The position numbers were made by a program, and so were the translations under genes. The notes under the pieces were generated by a model. It worked only from the letters and a program-made list of their open reading frames with translations, was not told the DNA's origin and ran no database searches. Shown piece after piece: positions 17,998-26,268 of a DNA stretch of 63,874 nucleotides. The stretch comes from Oryzomonas sp. (GTDB lineage: Bacteria > Desulfobacterota > Desulfuromonadia > Geobacterales > Pseudopelobacteraceae). Each line of letters starts with the position of its first letter. Positions within the stretch are counted from its first letter, which is position 1. The DNA lies in assembly GCA_031292255.1 (NCBI GenBank), contig JARLHN010000024.1, forward strand, positions 1 to 63,874. Reading direction: 5' to 3'.

Positions 17998-18176
17998 GAG
18001 TATGAGTTTTTTGCCTTCAAAAAAAATGATCTGGGAGGTCTACGAGGATTACATCGAAGGGCAGGAAGAGGATTTTTGGCAGATTCTCGAATACATATGG
18101 CCGGGACTTTGCCAAGCCGAAAAAACATTTGTGAACAGCGGGTACCGTCAGGTCATACCCTTGCCCCTCCTCTCTG

Positions 18177-18794
18177 CTACTTGTCCCTCCCTTGAGCACC
18201 ATAGGCTGCCATGAATACGTCAATAGCTCGATTAGCGGCATCTCTGATCTCCTTTGGGCTGACCTCACCCGGCAGTTGATACAGAAAACGATCAAGCAGT
18301 TCAGATTCCAGCAGGCTGACCAGGTGCCGGGCAGCCACGGCCGAATCGGCTTTTCTCAACCCGCCGGCTGCCATCGACGCTTCAAGAAAACCAGAGATAA
18401 GCTTCTGGCTGCGCAGCACGCCATGCTGGTAGAGGAGACGGCCAATCTCCGAGCGCCGCGACTGCGCAATTGCCATGTGCCGGGAAGCCTGAACCTCCGG
18501 CGAATAGAGAAAAGAGAGCAAACTGTCGCCAAAATCACGCAGGGCGCTGTCGATGTCGTCGTTCGATGGGGTGATGGACCTGTGGGCCGCCTGGAACGAC
18601 GCCTCAATCGAACGCATGAGCACTTCGGTGAACAGCTCCGCTTTTGAGGAAAAATAGTTATAAATAGTCGCCTTCGATCCCCCGACCCGAGCACATATTT
18701 CCGACATGGAGGTCCGTTCGAACCCCAATTCCTGGAAGACATGGGTGGCCTTGTCTATGATCGCCTCCCGCCTCGCCTCAGTTCGCTTCTTCAT
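18177..18794 (-). CDS. TetR/AcrR-family transcriptional repressor
   Basis: About 205 residues. The N-terminal HTH is typical: AIIDKATHVFQELGFERTSM, then EICARVGGSKATIYNYFSSKAEL up to about residue 55. The C-terminal all-helical ligand domain resembles the AefR-like TetR_C_7 type. The second ATG (18794) is favoured over one three codons earlier. A perfect 31-bp palindrome lies 50 bases upstream, between this gene and a divergent 48-codon gene, so it probably represses itself and that gene. No efflux pump, its usual partner, is adjacent. Confidence 0.85.
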   Translation of the reverse strand: MKKRTEARREAIIDKATHVFQELGFERTSMSEICARVGGSKATIYNYFSSKAELFTEVLMRSIEASFQAAHRSITPSNDDIDSALRDFGDSLLSFLYSPEVQASRHMAIAQSRRSEIGRLLYQHGVLRSQKLISGFLEASMAAGGLRKADSAVAARHLVSLLESELLDRFLYQLPGEVSPKEIRDAANRAIDVFMAAYGAQGRDK

Positions 18795-18843
18795 GCATTT
18801 CAACCTTTCCTTTGAAAAATTCCTACTTGCATTCTGCCAATTA

Positions 18844-18874
18844 TATTATAAACTGTACAGTATAGTTTATAATA
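18844..18874. promoter_or_regulatory. Perfect palindromic operator between tetR and the small membrane protein gene
   Basis: TATTATAAACT and its exact reverse complement AGTTTATAATA are separated by GTACAGTAT. The 11-bp arms lie 50 bases before the repressor start and 99 bases before the divergent small gene. Length and symmetry fit a TetR dimer or dimer-pair site; the arms also resemble -10 boxes for both directions. Confidence 0.7.
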
Positions 18875-18972
18875 AGAAAAGCAAGGGAAGCTGCAATGTA
18901 ATTGCAATCGCTGCACCATGTTGGATTCATGCGGAGTTGTGTACTCATCTCAAGAAAGGTGAGGTGGAGGCA

Positions 18973-19119
18973 ATGAGATCCATATCGGAAAGCAGGCATG
19001 AAGTTGCTGGGGACGCAAGGGGATTAAAATTCGACTGGGAGATCGTCAAGTTCGGACTCGGGGTCATCGCATTACTCGTTCTCATGTATGGGGTCCACGT
19101 ATTGATCCACATGTGGTGA
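18973..19119 (+). CDS. Small single-pass membrane protein (48 aa)
   Basis: The frame begins at the ATG at 18973 with a purine-rich GAGGTGGAGG just upstream and ends with TGA at 19119. The first 24 residues are charged and soluble (MRSISESRHEVAGDARG). Residues about 26-46 form one membrane helix (IVKFGLGVIALLVLMYGVHVL) that ends HMW. It is divergent from the TetR gene and shares its palindromic operator. No family was recognised. It may be a stress-induced membrane peptide or the remnant of a larger operon. Confidence 0.55.
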   Translation: MRSISESRHEVAGDARGLKFDWEIVKFGLGVIALLVLMYGVHVLIHMW

Positions 19120-19149
19120 AAAGCAAAAGAACCGCCCCGCATCTTTTGT

Positions 19150-19741
19150 TTAATTTGTTCGGTTGATGGGGAGGCTGCGGGGGCAGGACTTGAAGACTTG
19201 AACATTTATCAAGCTTAGCCGTAACCGTTCCATTTTATCGGCGAGCCTTGAGTCTCGTTCGTGTCGTTTTTCAAGCCGCCTCACAGCACATGGGAGCGCT
19301 GGCGGATCTCGCCCCATATACCGCGCTAACTCCGTCTGTCTTCCTCCGCTGAGCTCAAGTGTTGCCCAGGCGGCAAGACTTCGAGCCTCGGAAGCCGTTC
19401 GCACCTACCCGTGTGTCCAAAGACGTTCATCGCCGATTCCATAAAGCATCTTCACCGCTCCAACGACAGCATTCACATCAGGCTTTTGCTCCGGCAGGGA
19501 TTCTGACTTCGCAAGAACGACCTCAATGAAACTATCATCTCCCCCAAAACGGCTATCGATATTTTTCTCTCCGTGAAACTCCCACCGTCGGACGTCAGCC
19601 ATCCTCTCCAATACAAATCCGGCAAACATTGCGCGAGCCTCTCAATCTTTCATGGAAAACCGCGAAAGAATCGGATCGGTGCCGATTCAGGAAATGCATT
19701 CTTTGCCGAGATATGCCCGATGGCTGCTCCACCGATGTTTC
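19150..19741 (-). pseudogene. Decayed REP-associated (Y1-type) transposase
   Basis: Conceptual translation on the minus strand, in a single frame, gives KHRWSSHRAYLGKE (about 19741 downward), ARAMFAGFVLERM, PDVNAVVGAVKMLYGIGDER and finally AWATLELSGGRQTELARYMG. These match the C-terminal two thirds of transposases of the REP-associated tyrosine transposase type with a DnaA-like HTH tail. In-frame stops interrupt the frame (for example a TAG at 19405-19407 and others near 19640 and 19690). The catalytic HUH region is not recognisable upstream, so the copy is dead. Confidence 0.75.
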
Positions 19742-19787
19742 TCCGGTCGGTCGGTTATGCGCGCCCGAACCGGATTCAGATGGATAA

Positions 19788-20312
19788 CTACTTATTTTTT
19801 AATACTTGTGCAATTTGGGTTGCAAGTTCATTAACAGCATTATCAGAACCACTTTCAGAAGACAGTGGGTGTGTAGCAGAACTTCCGTCTGCATGGAAAT
19901 CAGACAAAACCTTGCCCGTTTCGTCTTTTAATAAAATATTTGCCTCTATCCCGCTTGCGCCTGCCATTACGCCGAACCATATCCGGGCGGCATTTGAAAC
20001 TAGCCGCACACCAATAACATCTACTTCTAAGATATAGTCACCTTTGTTGGGATAAATAACGGAAGACTTAAACAAACCTTCTGAAACAAGGCGTGCATAT
20101 AATTTTTCTTGAAGTGAACTACAAGCCTTCTGTGCATCTTCTTTTTCACTTTCAGAAATTTTATCTGACTTAACCATTATCGATACAGTTTTCTGACTGT
20201 TAATCGGCTCGATCAACGCTTGCTTGACTGTAAATGTACCTGACGAACTACACGCAGCTAAGAACACTACAGACAATAACATAATTGACGTAATTCTAAC
20301 TTTCGCAAACAT
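19788..20312 (-). CDS. DUF4410-like lipoprotein
   Basis: A protein of 174 residues. A signal peptide with the lipobox LAAC (Cys about residue 21) is followed by a Ser-rich linker, so it is a predicted lipoprotein. The mature part has a small alpha/beta pattern with TVSIMVKSDKISESEK, a GDYILEVDVIGVR strand and a C-terminal AVNELATQIAQVLKN helix, resembling DUF4410-type proteins. The ATG at 20312 is chosen for its GGAGG six bases upstream. It is followed on the same strand by dead transposase sequence. The function is unknown. Confidence 0.7.
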   Translation of the reverse strand: MFAKVRITSIMLLSVVFLAACSSSGTFTVKQALIEPINSQKTVSIMVKSDKISESEKEDAQKACSSLQEKLYARLVSEGLFKSSVIYPNKGDYILEVDVIGVRLVSNAARIWFGVMAGASGIEANILLKDETGKVLSDFHADGSSATHPLSSESGSDNAVNELATQIAQVLKNK

Positions 20313-20482
20313 ACAGACCTCCCATGTCGTTATTTGACGCAAAAAATTATTTGGAATATACCTCATTTAATTAAAAATGAAAGCAACTAATTTGAACAAA
20401 ATGGGGTTACCATGTTGACAACTTAGTCAATAAATTTATCAACTTGAAAGCCATTGTGAGGTCTCCTCCTGAAGGAGCTATC

Positions 20483-21349
20483 CTAAAAGATCGCTCTCAG
20501 AACAACTCCAAATTCTTCATAAAACAAATCTCCAAGTGCCTGATGGCCGTAACGATAATTTTCGACGTATTCAACGTCGATAAACGGCCTTACAAACACA
20601 TTTCTGACTACGGCATATTGAGTACCGAAATCGATATTGGCGATACGATGTTCGCCGGTTGTGGTGGAAGATCCGACGAACCCGGCTTTGGAGTCCACGG
20701 TGAACGCCAATGATTTGCTGAAATTATATTCCGTACCGGCCGCTATTTCGTTCGAATTCGACTCGCGAAAATTCGCCGCATCGTTGAAATTGCCTACCCA
20801 TCCGAGGTAGGTCCTGAAAGGCCCGGTGACAAGGGAACCATACGTCGCAACGGTGTGGGTATCATACCCATGGTCGGAGAGGTGAGAAGATCCCCAGTTA
20901 CCGGGCTTAAAGGCGTAATCTATCGCAATGCCGATATCATTCGGAAGAGCCAGAAGCTCCACGGGGCTGAACCTCAAGGAAAAAGTCGGATTAGCGATAC
21001 CGGAATGATCAAACACATATTTTCTACCGGGTGAATCGCTGTAATGATCATTAATAACGCGTGTACTGGGGACGGCATAGGAGGCAACGCCGGCTTGCAG
21101 CCCGTATCCTATCCCAACTTGGGCGTCAAGAATGAGCTGATTAACCGTTTCCGAATAATCGTATGTACCTTCAGGGAAATTAATTTTCCTTGCGCCGTAT
21201 CCAAAATCGTAACCGGCGGTTGCTCCCACATATCCCTGCTTCAACACGTCAGTCGGAAAAATATAGCTATCAATTGCGAAAGCACTTGATACGCATGCAG
21301 CAAGCATCAGCACCACAATGAGCAGACAACCGAATTTCTTCACGTTCAC
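20483..21349 (-). CDS. Predicted outer-membrane beta-barrel protein
   Basis: A 288-residue protein with a signal peptide ending at SSAFA (about residue 25). Alternating beta strands such as GYVGATAGYDFGYGARK and PTFSLRFSPVELL follow, and the last residue is Phe (FGVVLRAIF), as in BAM substrates. The predicted 10-12 strands fit a small barrel. A purine-rich GGAGGG precedes the ATG. No substrate or specific family can be given. Confidence 0.65.
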   Translation of the reverse strand: MNVKKFGCLLIVVLMLAACVSSAFAIDSYIFPTDVLKQGYVGATAGYDFGYGARKINFPEGTYDYSETVNQLILDAQVGIGYGLQAGVASYAVPSTRVINDHYSDSPGRKYVFDHSGIANPTFSLRFSPVELLALPNDIGIAIDYAFKPGNWGSSHLSDHGYDTHTVATYGSLVTGPFRTYLGWVGNFNDAANFRESNSNEIAAGTEYNFSKSLAFTVDSKAGFVGSSTTTGEHRIANIDFGTQYAVVRNVFVRPFIDVEYVENYRYGHQALGDLFYEEFGVVLRAIF

Positions 21350-21500
21350 CCTCCAAAATTAATTGCACTAAAAATGCGCGGCGTATATCTGTTTTCACAT
21401 TCGGTGCCAAAAAATCCATCTCTTATTTACTAGACCAATTTCAATTAGCTTCCTGATTAGCATTGTTCTCCCGAAGGATGAAGAATGTTCAGCCGGAAAT

Positions 21501-21600
21501 AGGTTCCCTCCCCCCAGCGGGGGGAGGTTAGGAGGGGGGATCAGCTGAATTTGCAGCCTTTTCCCCCTCCCTACCCCTCCCCCGCTGGGGGAGTGAACCT
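21501..21600. repeat. Large imperfect palindrome (100 bp)
   Basis: The left arm starts AGGTTCCCTCCCCCCAGC and runs to GGAGGGGGGA. The right arm mirrors it (CCCCCTCCC to GCTGGGGGAGTGAACCT). About 38 bases on each side pair, with a 22-base loop. It could fold into a very stable hairpin, or be a non-autonomous mobile element. No target duplication is visible. Confidence 0.7.
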
Positions 21601-21989
21601 AAGCAACGGGAGATGGGTTCCACTCAGGATTAGTTTTAATTTGAATTGCGTTTCGCCGGGAGTACGGCACTTCATGAAACGTACAGAAACTGGACACTTC
21701 TCCATAACTACCTGAATAACAACATGTTTTCAACCTGTCCAGAAACTGAACTCTTCGTAAAAATATTCATATTATCAACAAGTTATGCACCACTACAAAA
21801 ATGTACAGGGGTAAGAATGCGGGACGGGGTTTGGGCTTGATTGTTTATCGAAGGATGATGAAGAGAGTGTTACATAAAGGAGTCATAGTGATTATTGTTC
21901 CAAAGCCGATAATAAAATCCAACAGGTCATGGCCGTTACGGATGGTTCGACATCAGTAGAGGCCATACCCGTTGCAGAGCCCTGACCAC
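21601..21989. other. Non-coding gap downstream of the CoA-transferase operon
   Basis: No supported gene, RNA or clear terminator was found. Short frames (for example 21646-21840) lack an RBS and a protein-like pattern. Confidence 0.4.
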
Positions 21990-22808
21990 CTACCTGCTCT
22001 TTACCTTGGGGATGAATATCTCATCGGGGTCGAGCACGTCGTGTATGATGCGCAACTCCTCCCTGGTGGGGACCGCGGTTTCTCCCGCGACCCGGGAAAT
22101 GTCGAGGTCGAATTGGCACAAATCACGAATTTCCGCCGGACTCTTGCCCGGATGACAGGTATCCAGATACATCCGGCCACTCTCTTCATCAAAGCGGAAG
22201 ACCCCGGCAGTGCTGATGACCGCCGACGGTCCACCGCGAAAGGCCGATCCGTAGAGCTCGCGTCGATGGACAAACGCCCCTCCCGGCCATTTTTTAACCC
22301 GCCAACCGGGACTGGTGATGTAACTGACGTTTTCCACAAAACGCCGCTTCTCATGCACCATGATGAAGACCGTCCGTCCGGCGAAGGAGTTGATGTCCGG
22401 ATTGCCGCCGCTGCCGGTCAGGCGCAGCTCGGGGTTAAGATAGTCGCCAATGCAGGTGGTGTTCACGTTGCCGAACAGATCGACCTCGGCCCCGCCCAGG
22501 AATCCCAAATCAACCAGGCCGCGCTGGGCTACGCCGAAAGCGTCGCTCAACCCCGAGGAACGCGAGGCGCCCATTTCGCAGCGGGCGTCGCCGACCGAGG
22601 TGGGAAGCTCGGGCGGACGGCCGTCCAGGGTTCCTGCCTCAAAGATCAGTTTCAGGCTTGGGGCGTGCGTCTTCTGGGCCAGCATGATGGCGACCATGGG
22701 CAGGCCGGTGCCGACAAAGACGATCTCGTGGTCGGCCACTTCGCGGGAGGCGGCGCAGCAGAGCAGGTCGGCCAATCCGTATTCTTCCGGTTGCGCGTAC
22801 TTGGACAT
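21990..22808 (-). CDS. CoA-transferase family I, beta subunit (glutaconate CoA-transferase-like)
   Basis: A 272-residue GctB-like subunit. The segment LIFEAGTL near residue 54 holds the glutamate expected to form the CoA thioester in family I transferases. Further conserved parts are FLGGAEVDLFGNVNTTCIG and GSGGNPDINSF, which form the CoA and glycine loops. It begins two bases after the alpha-subunit stop, so the pair is translationally coupled. It is the last gene of the long minus-strand operon. It probably activates a short acid by CoA exchange; homologous IpdAB-type hydrolases are an alternative. Confidence 0.82.
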   Translation of the reverse strand: MSKYAQPEEYGLADLLCCAASREVADHEIVFVGTGLPMVAIMLAQKTHAPSLKLIFEAGTLDGRPPELPTSVGDARCEMGASRSSGLSDAFGVAQRGLVDLGFLGGAEVDLFGNVNTTCIGDYLNPELRLTGSGGNPDINSFAGRTVFIMVHEKRRFVENVSYITSPGWRVKKWPGGAFVHRRELYGSAFRGGPSAVISTAGVFRFDEESGRMYLDTCHPGKSPAEIRDLCQFDLDISRVAGETAVPTREELRIIHDVLDPDEIFIPKVKSR

Positions 22809-22809
22809 G

Positions 22810-23778
22810 TCAGTTCCCTCCCTTTTTATCGCGAGGACTATAATTCATGGCGCTGTTGGCCTTCATCTTCAACATCCTCGGCCATCCCAGTTTTTCCAGA
22901 TACGACATGTGATCATGACCGAAGATCCATTCCTTGGCAAAGTCGTCGAAACCCTCCTGGGTGCGGGTCATGCCGTAAAAGTCCTTGAGAAAGTACCCGT
23001 CCACGTCGTAGCGGCCGAACATGCCGGTTGGGTGGGCGCCAAAGGGACACTCCAGGATATAATCCACCTCGAAGCTCGGGATGGTGTTCTGGTCGGCGTT
23101 GCGCCGCAGATACTCTTCCGGCACGATTTCCTCGGCGATGGCAATGGTGATGTCCGCGGCCCTGGCGACCTCCGGATCGGAGTAATACTGGCCATTGACC
23201 CGCACCGTTCCCTCTTCGCCGACCTGCTGCACGCAGAGTACCGACACATCCACCTTGGCCGCCGGTACCATTACCTGGGCACCGGCATCGAAAAAGGGGT
23301 CCTCGGCAAAAACATACTTGTGTTTCGCGATCCGCTTGCCGTCGCGCTTCCCCGCTTTTCCCAGCATATCGTAGTCCGGGTTGTGGATGTCGGTCCCCAA
23401 TGATGTCTGGGTGACGGCGTAGGCAGCCCCCTGAGCCGCGGCCGCGAAACGGAACAACATCTCGGCGTGGCTGTAATCTTCGACGATAATCTCCTTGTTG
23501 CCGACCTTGCGCGACACGTTGGCGCCGTATTTGCCGTACAGTTCGTGCCCGACCCAGCACGACTCCCAGATATCGACACAGCCGGCGCCGACCAGAAATT
23601 CGGTCTGAGGTCCACCGTTGACCTCGATCAGGTGAAGGCCGCGCCGCTGTTGCCGGATCAGTTCGTAAACCAGGGCAAAGGGTCGCCGCCAAATGGTGAA
23701 ACCTGAAAAAGTGAGGCTTGAACCATGCTTGATGACTTCGGCGGCCTGCTGCAGGGAGATCCTTTTCGAGTCGCTCAT
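22810..23778 (-). CDS. CoA-transferase family I, alpha subunit
   Basis: A 322-residue GctA-like subunit with SLTFSGFTIWRRP near the N-terminus (the substrate/CoA loop) and a FVGAGCVD-like LVGAGCVDIWE region. It pairs with the beta subunit that follows. Together they would transfer CoA between a short-chain acyl-CoA and a carboxylic acid in the cytoplasm. An inserted palindromic element (23796-23970) separates it from the acyl-CoA dehydrogenase gene upstream in the operon. The acceptor acid cannot be read from the sequence; neighbours suggest a C4 acid. Confidence 0.82.
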   Translation of the reverse strand: MSDSKRISLQQAAEVIKHGSSLTFSGFTIWRRPFALVYELIRQQRRGLHLIEVNGGPQTEFLVGAGCVDIWESCWVGHELYGKYGANVSRKVGNKEIIVEDYSHAEMLFRFAAAAQGAAYAVTQTSLGTDIHNPDYDMLGKAGKRDGKRIAKHKYVFAEDPFFDAGAQVMVPAAKVDVSVLCVQQVGEEGTVRVNGQYYSDPEVARAADITIAIAEEIVPEEYLRRNADQNTIPSFEVDYILECPFGAHPTGMFGRYDVDGYFLKDFYGMTRTQEGFDDFAKEWIFGHDHMSYLEKLGWPRMLKMKANSAMNYSPRDKKGGN

Positions 23779-23795
23779 CCAATCCTCCTTTTTAA

Positions 23796-23970
23796 CCCAG
23801 CAGTGTCCGGTTTGGTATTAGCACAGAGCTCCCCCTCCTTGATAAGGAGGGGGTCAGGGGGTGGTTGAAGGTTTTGGTGGAGGCGACCACCCCCGGCCCC
23901 TCCTGAACCAGGAGGGGGGACTTTAGTGCATGTTTCAGCCATTGCGAATTCATAACCGGATAGCGCTGGG
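23796..23970. repeat. Palindromic element, family B (copy 1)
   Basis: Terminal inverted repeats CCCAGCAGTGTCCGGTT and AACCGGATAGCGCTGGG flank a 175-base element with an internal GC-rich CTCCTTGATAAGGAG-type hairpin. The right part (GTGCATGTTTCAGCCATTGC) is homologous, in inverse orientation, to the copy at 40750-40855. It abuts the stop codon of the acyl-CoA dehydrogenase gene. No target duplication is seen at this copy. Confidence 0.7.
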
Positions 23971-23971
23971 T

Positions 23972-25129
23972 TCAACTGAAATTCCGCAAAATTTCCCTGG
24001 AAATAATGAGTCGCTGGATCTCGCTTGTTCCCTCATAGATCGAAGTTACCCTGGCATCCCGCGTAAAACGTTCGATGGGGTAATCCTGAATATAGCCATA
24101 GCCTCCCAGCATCTGCATCGCCTTGTAGCAGGCCCGGTTGGCCGACTCCGTGGCATACAGCTTGGCCATTGAGGCCTCCTTGACGAAACTTTTGCCGTTC
24201 TCCTTGCGCCAGGCGGCATTCATCAACAATAGTCGCGCCGCCTCAAGCTCGGTGTACCCGTCCGCCATCATCCACTGCAGTGCCTGAAACCCGCTGATCT
24301 TTTGACCGAACTGAACCCGCTCGGTGCTGTATCCGGTAGCGTAATCCATGGCTGCCAGCCCGATCCCCAAAGCCAGTGAGCCGATGCCGATGCGGCCACC
24401 GGTCAGTTCGGCCACCGCGATGCGGAAACCATCATTAGGCTTGCCCATCATGGCACCGGCAGGTATCCGGCAATTGTCGAAGATCAGCTCATTGGTCGCC
24501 GATGCGTGTTGCCCCATTTTTTTCTCTTCTTTTCCGATGATCAGGCCGGGGGTGCCGGCTTCCACCAGAAAGCAGCTGATCCCCTTCCCCTTGGGGGCCT
24601 CCTTGTCGGTCACCGCCCAGACGACGAACACACCGGCGTAGGAGGCACTGGTGATAAATATTTTGGAGCCGTTCAGTACATAACAGTCACCGTCCTTGAT
24701 CGCCTGGGTGGTCATCGATGAGGGATCGGAACCGGCCCCCGTCTCGGTAAGGCCGAACCCTCCGGCGATATACTCACCGGAACAGATCTTCGGAATATAC
24801 TTCGTTTTCTGCTCTTCGTTACCGATCGCCTGAATCACCTCGCAGACCATATTGTTGACCGACAGCGTTACGGCGGTAGAGGCACAGGCGCGGGCGATTT
24901 CGGAAATAGCGACGCTGAACGCAACCACCCCCGCCTCGGCTCCACCGTACTGTTCCTTGACGTTCAACCCCATAAAACCGAGCTCCGCCAGTTTCTTCAG
25001 GTTTGCCAGCATCGGTGTCCGGTCATTGCCGCTGTCGAGCGCAGCCGCCACCGGCTCCAGTTCCGATCCGGCAAAATCCCTGGCGGTATCCTGAATCAAC
25101 TTCTGCTCTTCCGTCAGATCGAGATGCAT
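23972..25129 (-). CDS. Acyl-CoA dehydrogenase (short-chain type)
   Basis: A 385-residue flavoprotein of normal length. It has FGLTETGAGSDPSSM (FAD-binding loop), FITSASYAGVFVVWA, and the C-terminal YEGTSEIQRLIISREIL, which includes the glutamate used as catalytic base in butyryl-CoA dehydrogenases. It oxidises acyl-CoA to 2-enoyl-CoA and passes electrons to ETF; etfBA are in the same operon. It is one of two paralogues here, so each may prefer a different chain (straight versus branched). Confidence 0.9.
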   Translation of the reverse strand: MHLDLTEEQKLIQDTARDFAGSELEPVAAALDSGNDRTPMLANLKKLAELGFMGLNVKEQYGGAEAGVVAFSVAISEIARACASTAVTLSVNNMVCEVIQAIGNEEQKTKYIPKICSGEYIAGGFGLTETGAGSDPSSMTTQAIKDGDCYVLNGSKIFITSASYAGVFVVWAVTDKEAPKGKGISCFLVEAGTPGLIIGKEEKKMGQHASATNELIFDNCRIPAGAMMGKPNDGFRIAVAELTGGRIGIGSLALGIGLAAMDYATGYSTERVQFGQKISGFQALQWMMADGYTELEAARLLLMNAAWRKENGKSFVKEASMAKLYATESANRACYKAMQMLGGYGYIQDYPIERFTRDARVTSIYEGTSEIQRLIISREILRNFS

Positions 25130-25153
25130 GTGCTCCCCCTATGCTGAGTGTCC

Positions 25154-25380
25154 TGATAAGCACTCATCTTCCGCCCTATTGTTCACCCTTTAGCCCCCAG
25201 AGGGTCTTCCTGAAATAGGAGGGGGACTATAAGCTCCCCTCCTTGATAAGGAGGGGTTGGGGGTGGTCGATTTTAGTGTCGTCTTGATTGCAACTTGGAA
25301 TAAGCACTCATCTTCCGCCCTATTTTTCCCTTCTTTGTCAAAGTGGGACGTGATCGTTAGCGGAAGATCGATGTTAATCA
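25154..25380. repeat. Nested copies of palindromic element family A
   Basis: Two left ends (TGATAAGCACTCATCTTCCG at 25154 and AATAAGCACTCATCTTCCG near 25299) share one right end (GCGGAAGATCGATGTTAATC, to 25380). Between them lies a GC-rich CTCCTTGATAAGGAG hairpin like that in family B copy 1. The arrangement suggests one copy inserted into, or recombined with, another. It fills the gap between two operon genes. Confidence 0.6.
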
Positions 25381-25418
25381 GCTTGTGCGTTGAGCCACAA
25401 TGCCACGGCATGCCAAAA

Positions 25419-26240
25419 TCAACGGACCGTTTCGATCGGCACATCCAGCTGCTTGCCCCACTCCTGCCAATAGGCGGAACTTTGACCGGCAAAGGCGTCC
25501 CGGTACTCCTCGGGAGTGCCGACGTGCAGCGCGTCTTCCAGCCGGTTTTTGAAATGCGTCTCAAGGGCCGCAACAGCCACCCAGCCGTCCATGGTTTTGT
25601 AGATGTTATATTCGGGGATTCCACCTCCCAGGGAGGCCCCCGGCAGGGTGCAGCCGAACTGCAACGGTTCGGCAAAGGCCGCTACCGCCTCCGAAAGCGC
25701 CACGATCTCATGCCCGCCGGCTCCACTCCGTTCCCGATTGTAGAGCAAGCCCAGCGCGGCTGATATCGTCCGCTCCGCTCCCGCCATATCCGACAATAGG
25801 GTACGCGGCATCTGCGGTGGATCGATCAGCCTCATGGATGCCTGGTAGGTCAGATCATGGCCGGCTTCATTGTCGCGTGGTGCCGGATAACCGACAATCG
25901 CCACCTGGCAGAGTTTCGGAAACTGCTGTTGCAATGTGCTCCAATCAAGCCCCAGTCGATGCATGGCGGATGGGCGCGTGGCGGTGATCAAAACATCGGC
26001 GTCATCCAGCAGATCAAGCAGGACGCGCTTGCCTTCCTGCAACTTCAAATCGAGCTTTATGACCGTATGGCCAAAAGCCATTGCCCGGTACCAATCGGCG
26101 CAGTAGGTCTCCATCGGATCTCCGGCAGGAGGTTCTACCTTGACCACATCGGCGCCCATCCGGCTTAGTCGCTGTGCAGCAGCCGGTCCGGGCAGGTTGA
26201 CCGACAGGTTGACGATCTTGATTCCGTTCAGGATGGTCAT
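25419..26240 (-). CDS. CaiB/BaiF-type (family III) CoA-transferase, short form
   Basis: A 273-residue protein. It starts GIKIVNLSVNLPGPAAAQRL, then GADVVKVEPPAGDP, the standard N-terminus of family III transferases, and has DVLITATRPSAMHRLGL. The usual length is about 380-410 residues; the C-terminal dimer-wrapping part is shortened, ending after EYRDAFAGQSSAYW. It may be a natural short subclass (as in alpha-methylacyl-CoA racemase relatives) or the result of truncation near the repeat at 25154-25380. The catalytic Asp position is not certain. It probably moves CoA to or from a pathway acid, or racemises a 2-methylacyl-CoA. Confidence 0.7.
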   Translation of the reverse strand: MTILNGIKIVNLSVNLPGPAAAQRLSRMGADVVKVEPPAGDPMETYCADWYRAMAFGHTVIKLDLKLQEGKRVLLDLLDDADVLITATRPSAMHRLGLDWSTLQQQFPKLCQVAIVGYPAPRDNEAGHDLTYQASMRLIDPPQMPRTLLSDMAGAERTISAALGLLYNRERSGAGGHEIVALSEAVAAFAEPLQFGCTLPGASLGGGIPEYNIYKTMDGWVAVAALETHFKNRLEDALHVGTPEEYRDAFAGQSSAYWQEWGKQLDVPIETVR

Positions 26241-26268
26241 CTGTTTTCTCCGTTGGATTTTTGCAGCT

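Noticed and set aside
17784-18015. c-di-GMP (GEMM) riboswitch in the chemoreceptor leader
   Set aside because: The conserved GEMM blocks (GGGCAAACC, GACGCAAAGCC) are absent, so only a generic structured leader is claimed.
18002-18214. Short plus-strand frame (MIWEVYEDYIEGQEEDFWQI...)
   Set aside because: Acidic and somewhat protein-like, but it has only a weak upstream signal, follows a T-run and overlaps the TetR 3' end. It could be a fragment; the evidence is not enough to call it.
21972-22988. Plus-strand frames antisense to the CoA-transferase genes (also 22450-23403)
   Set aside because: The opposite strand encodes clear alpha and beta subunits; these frames lack an RBS and any family motif.
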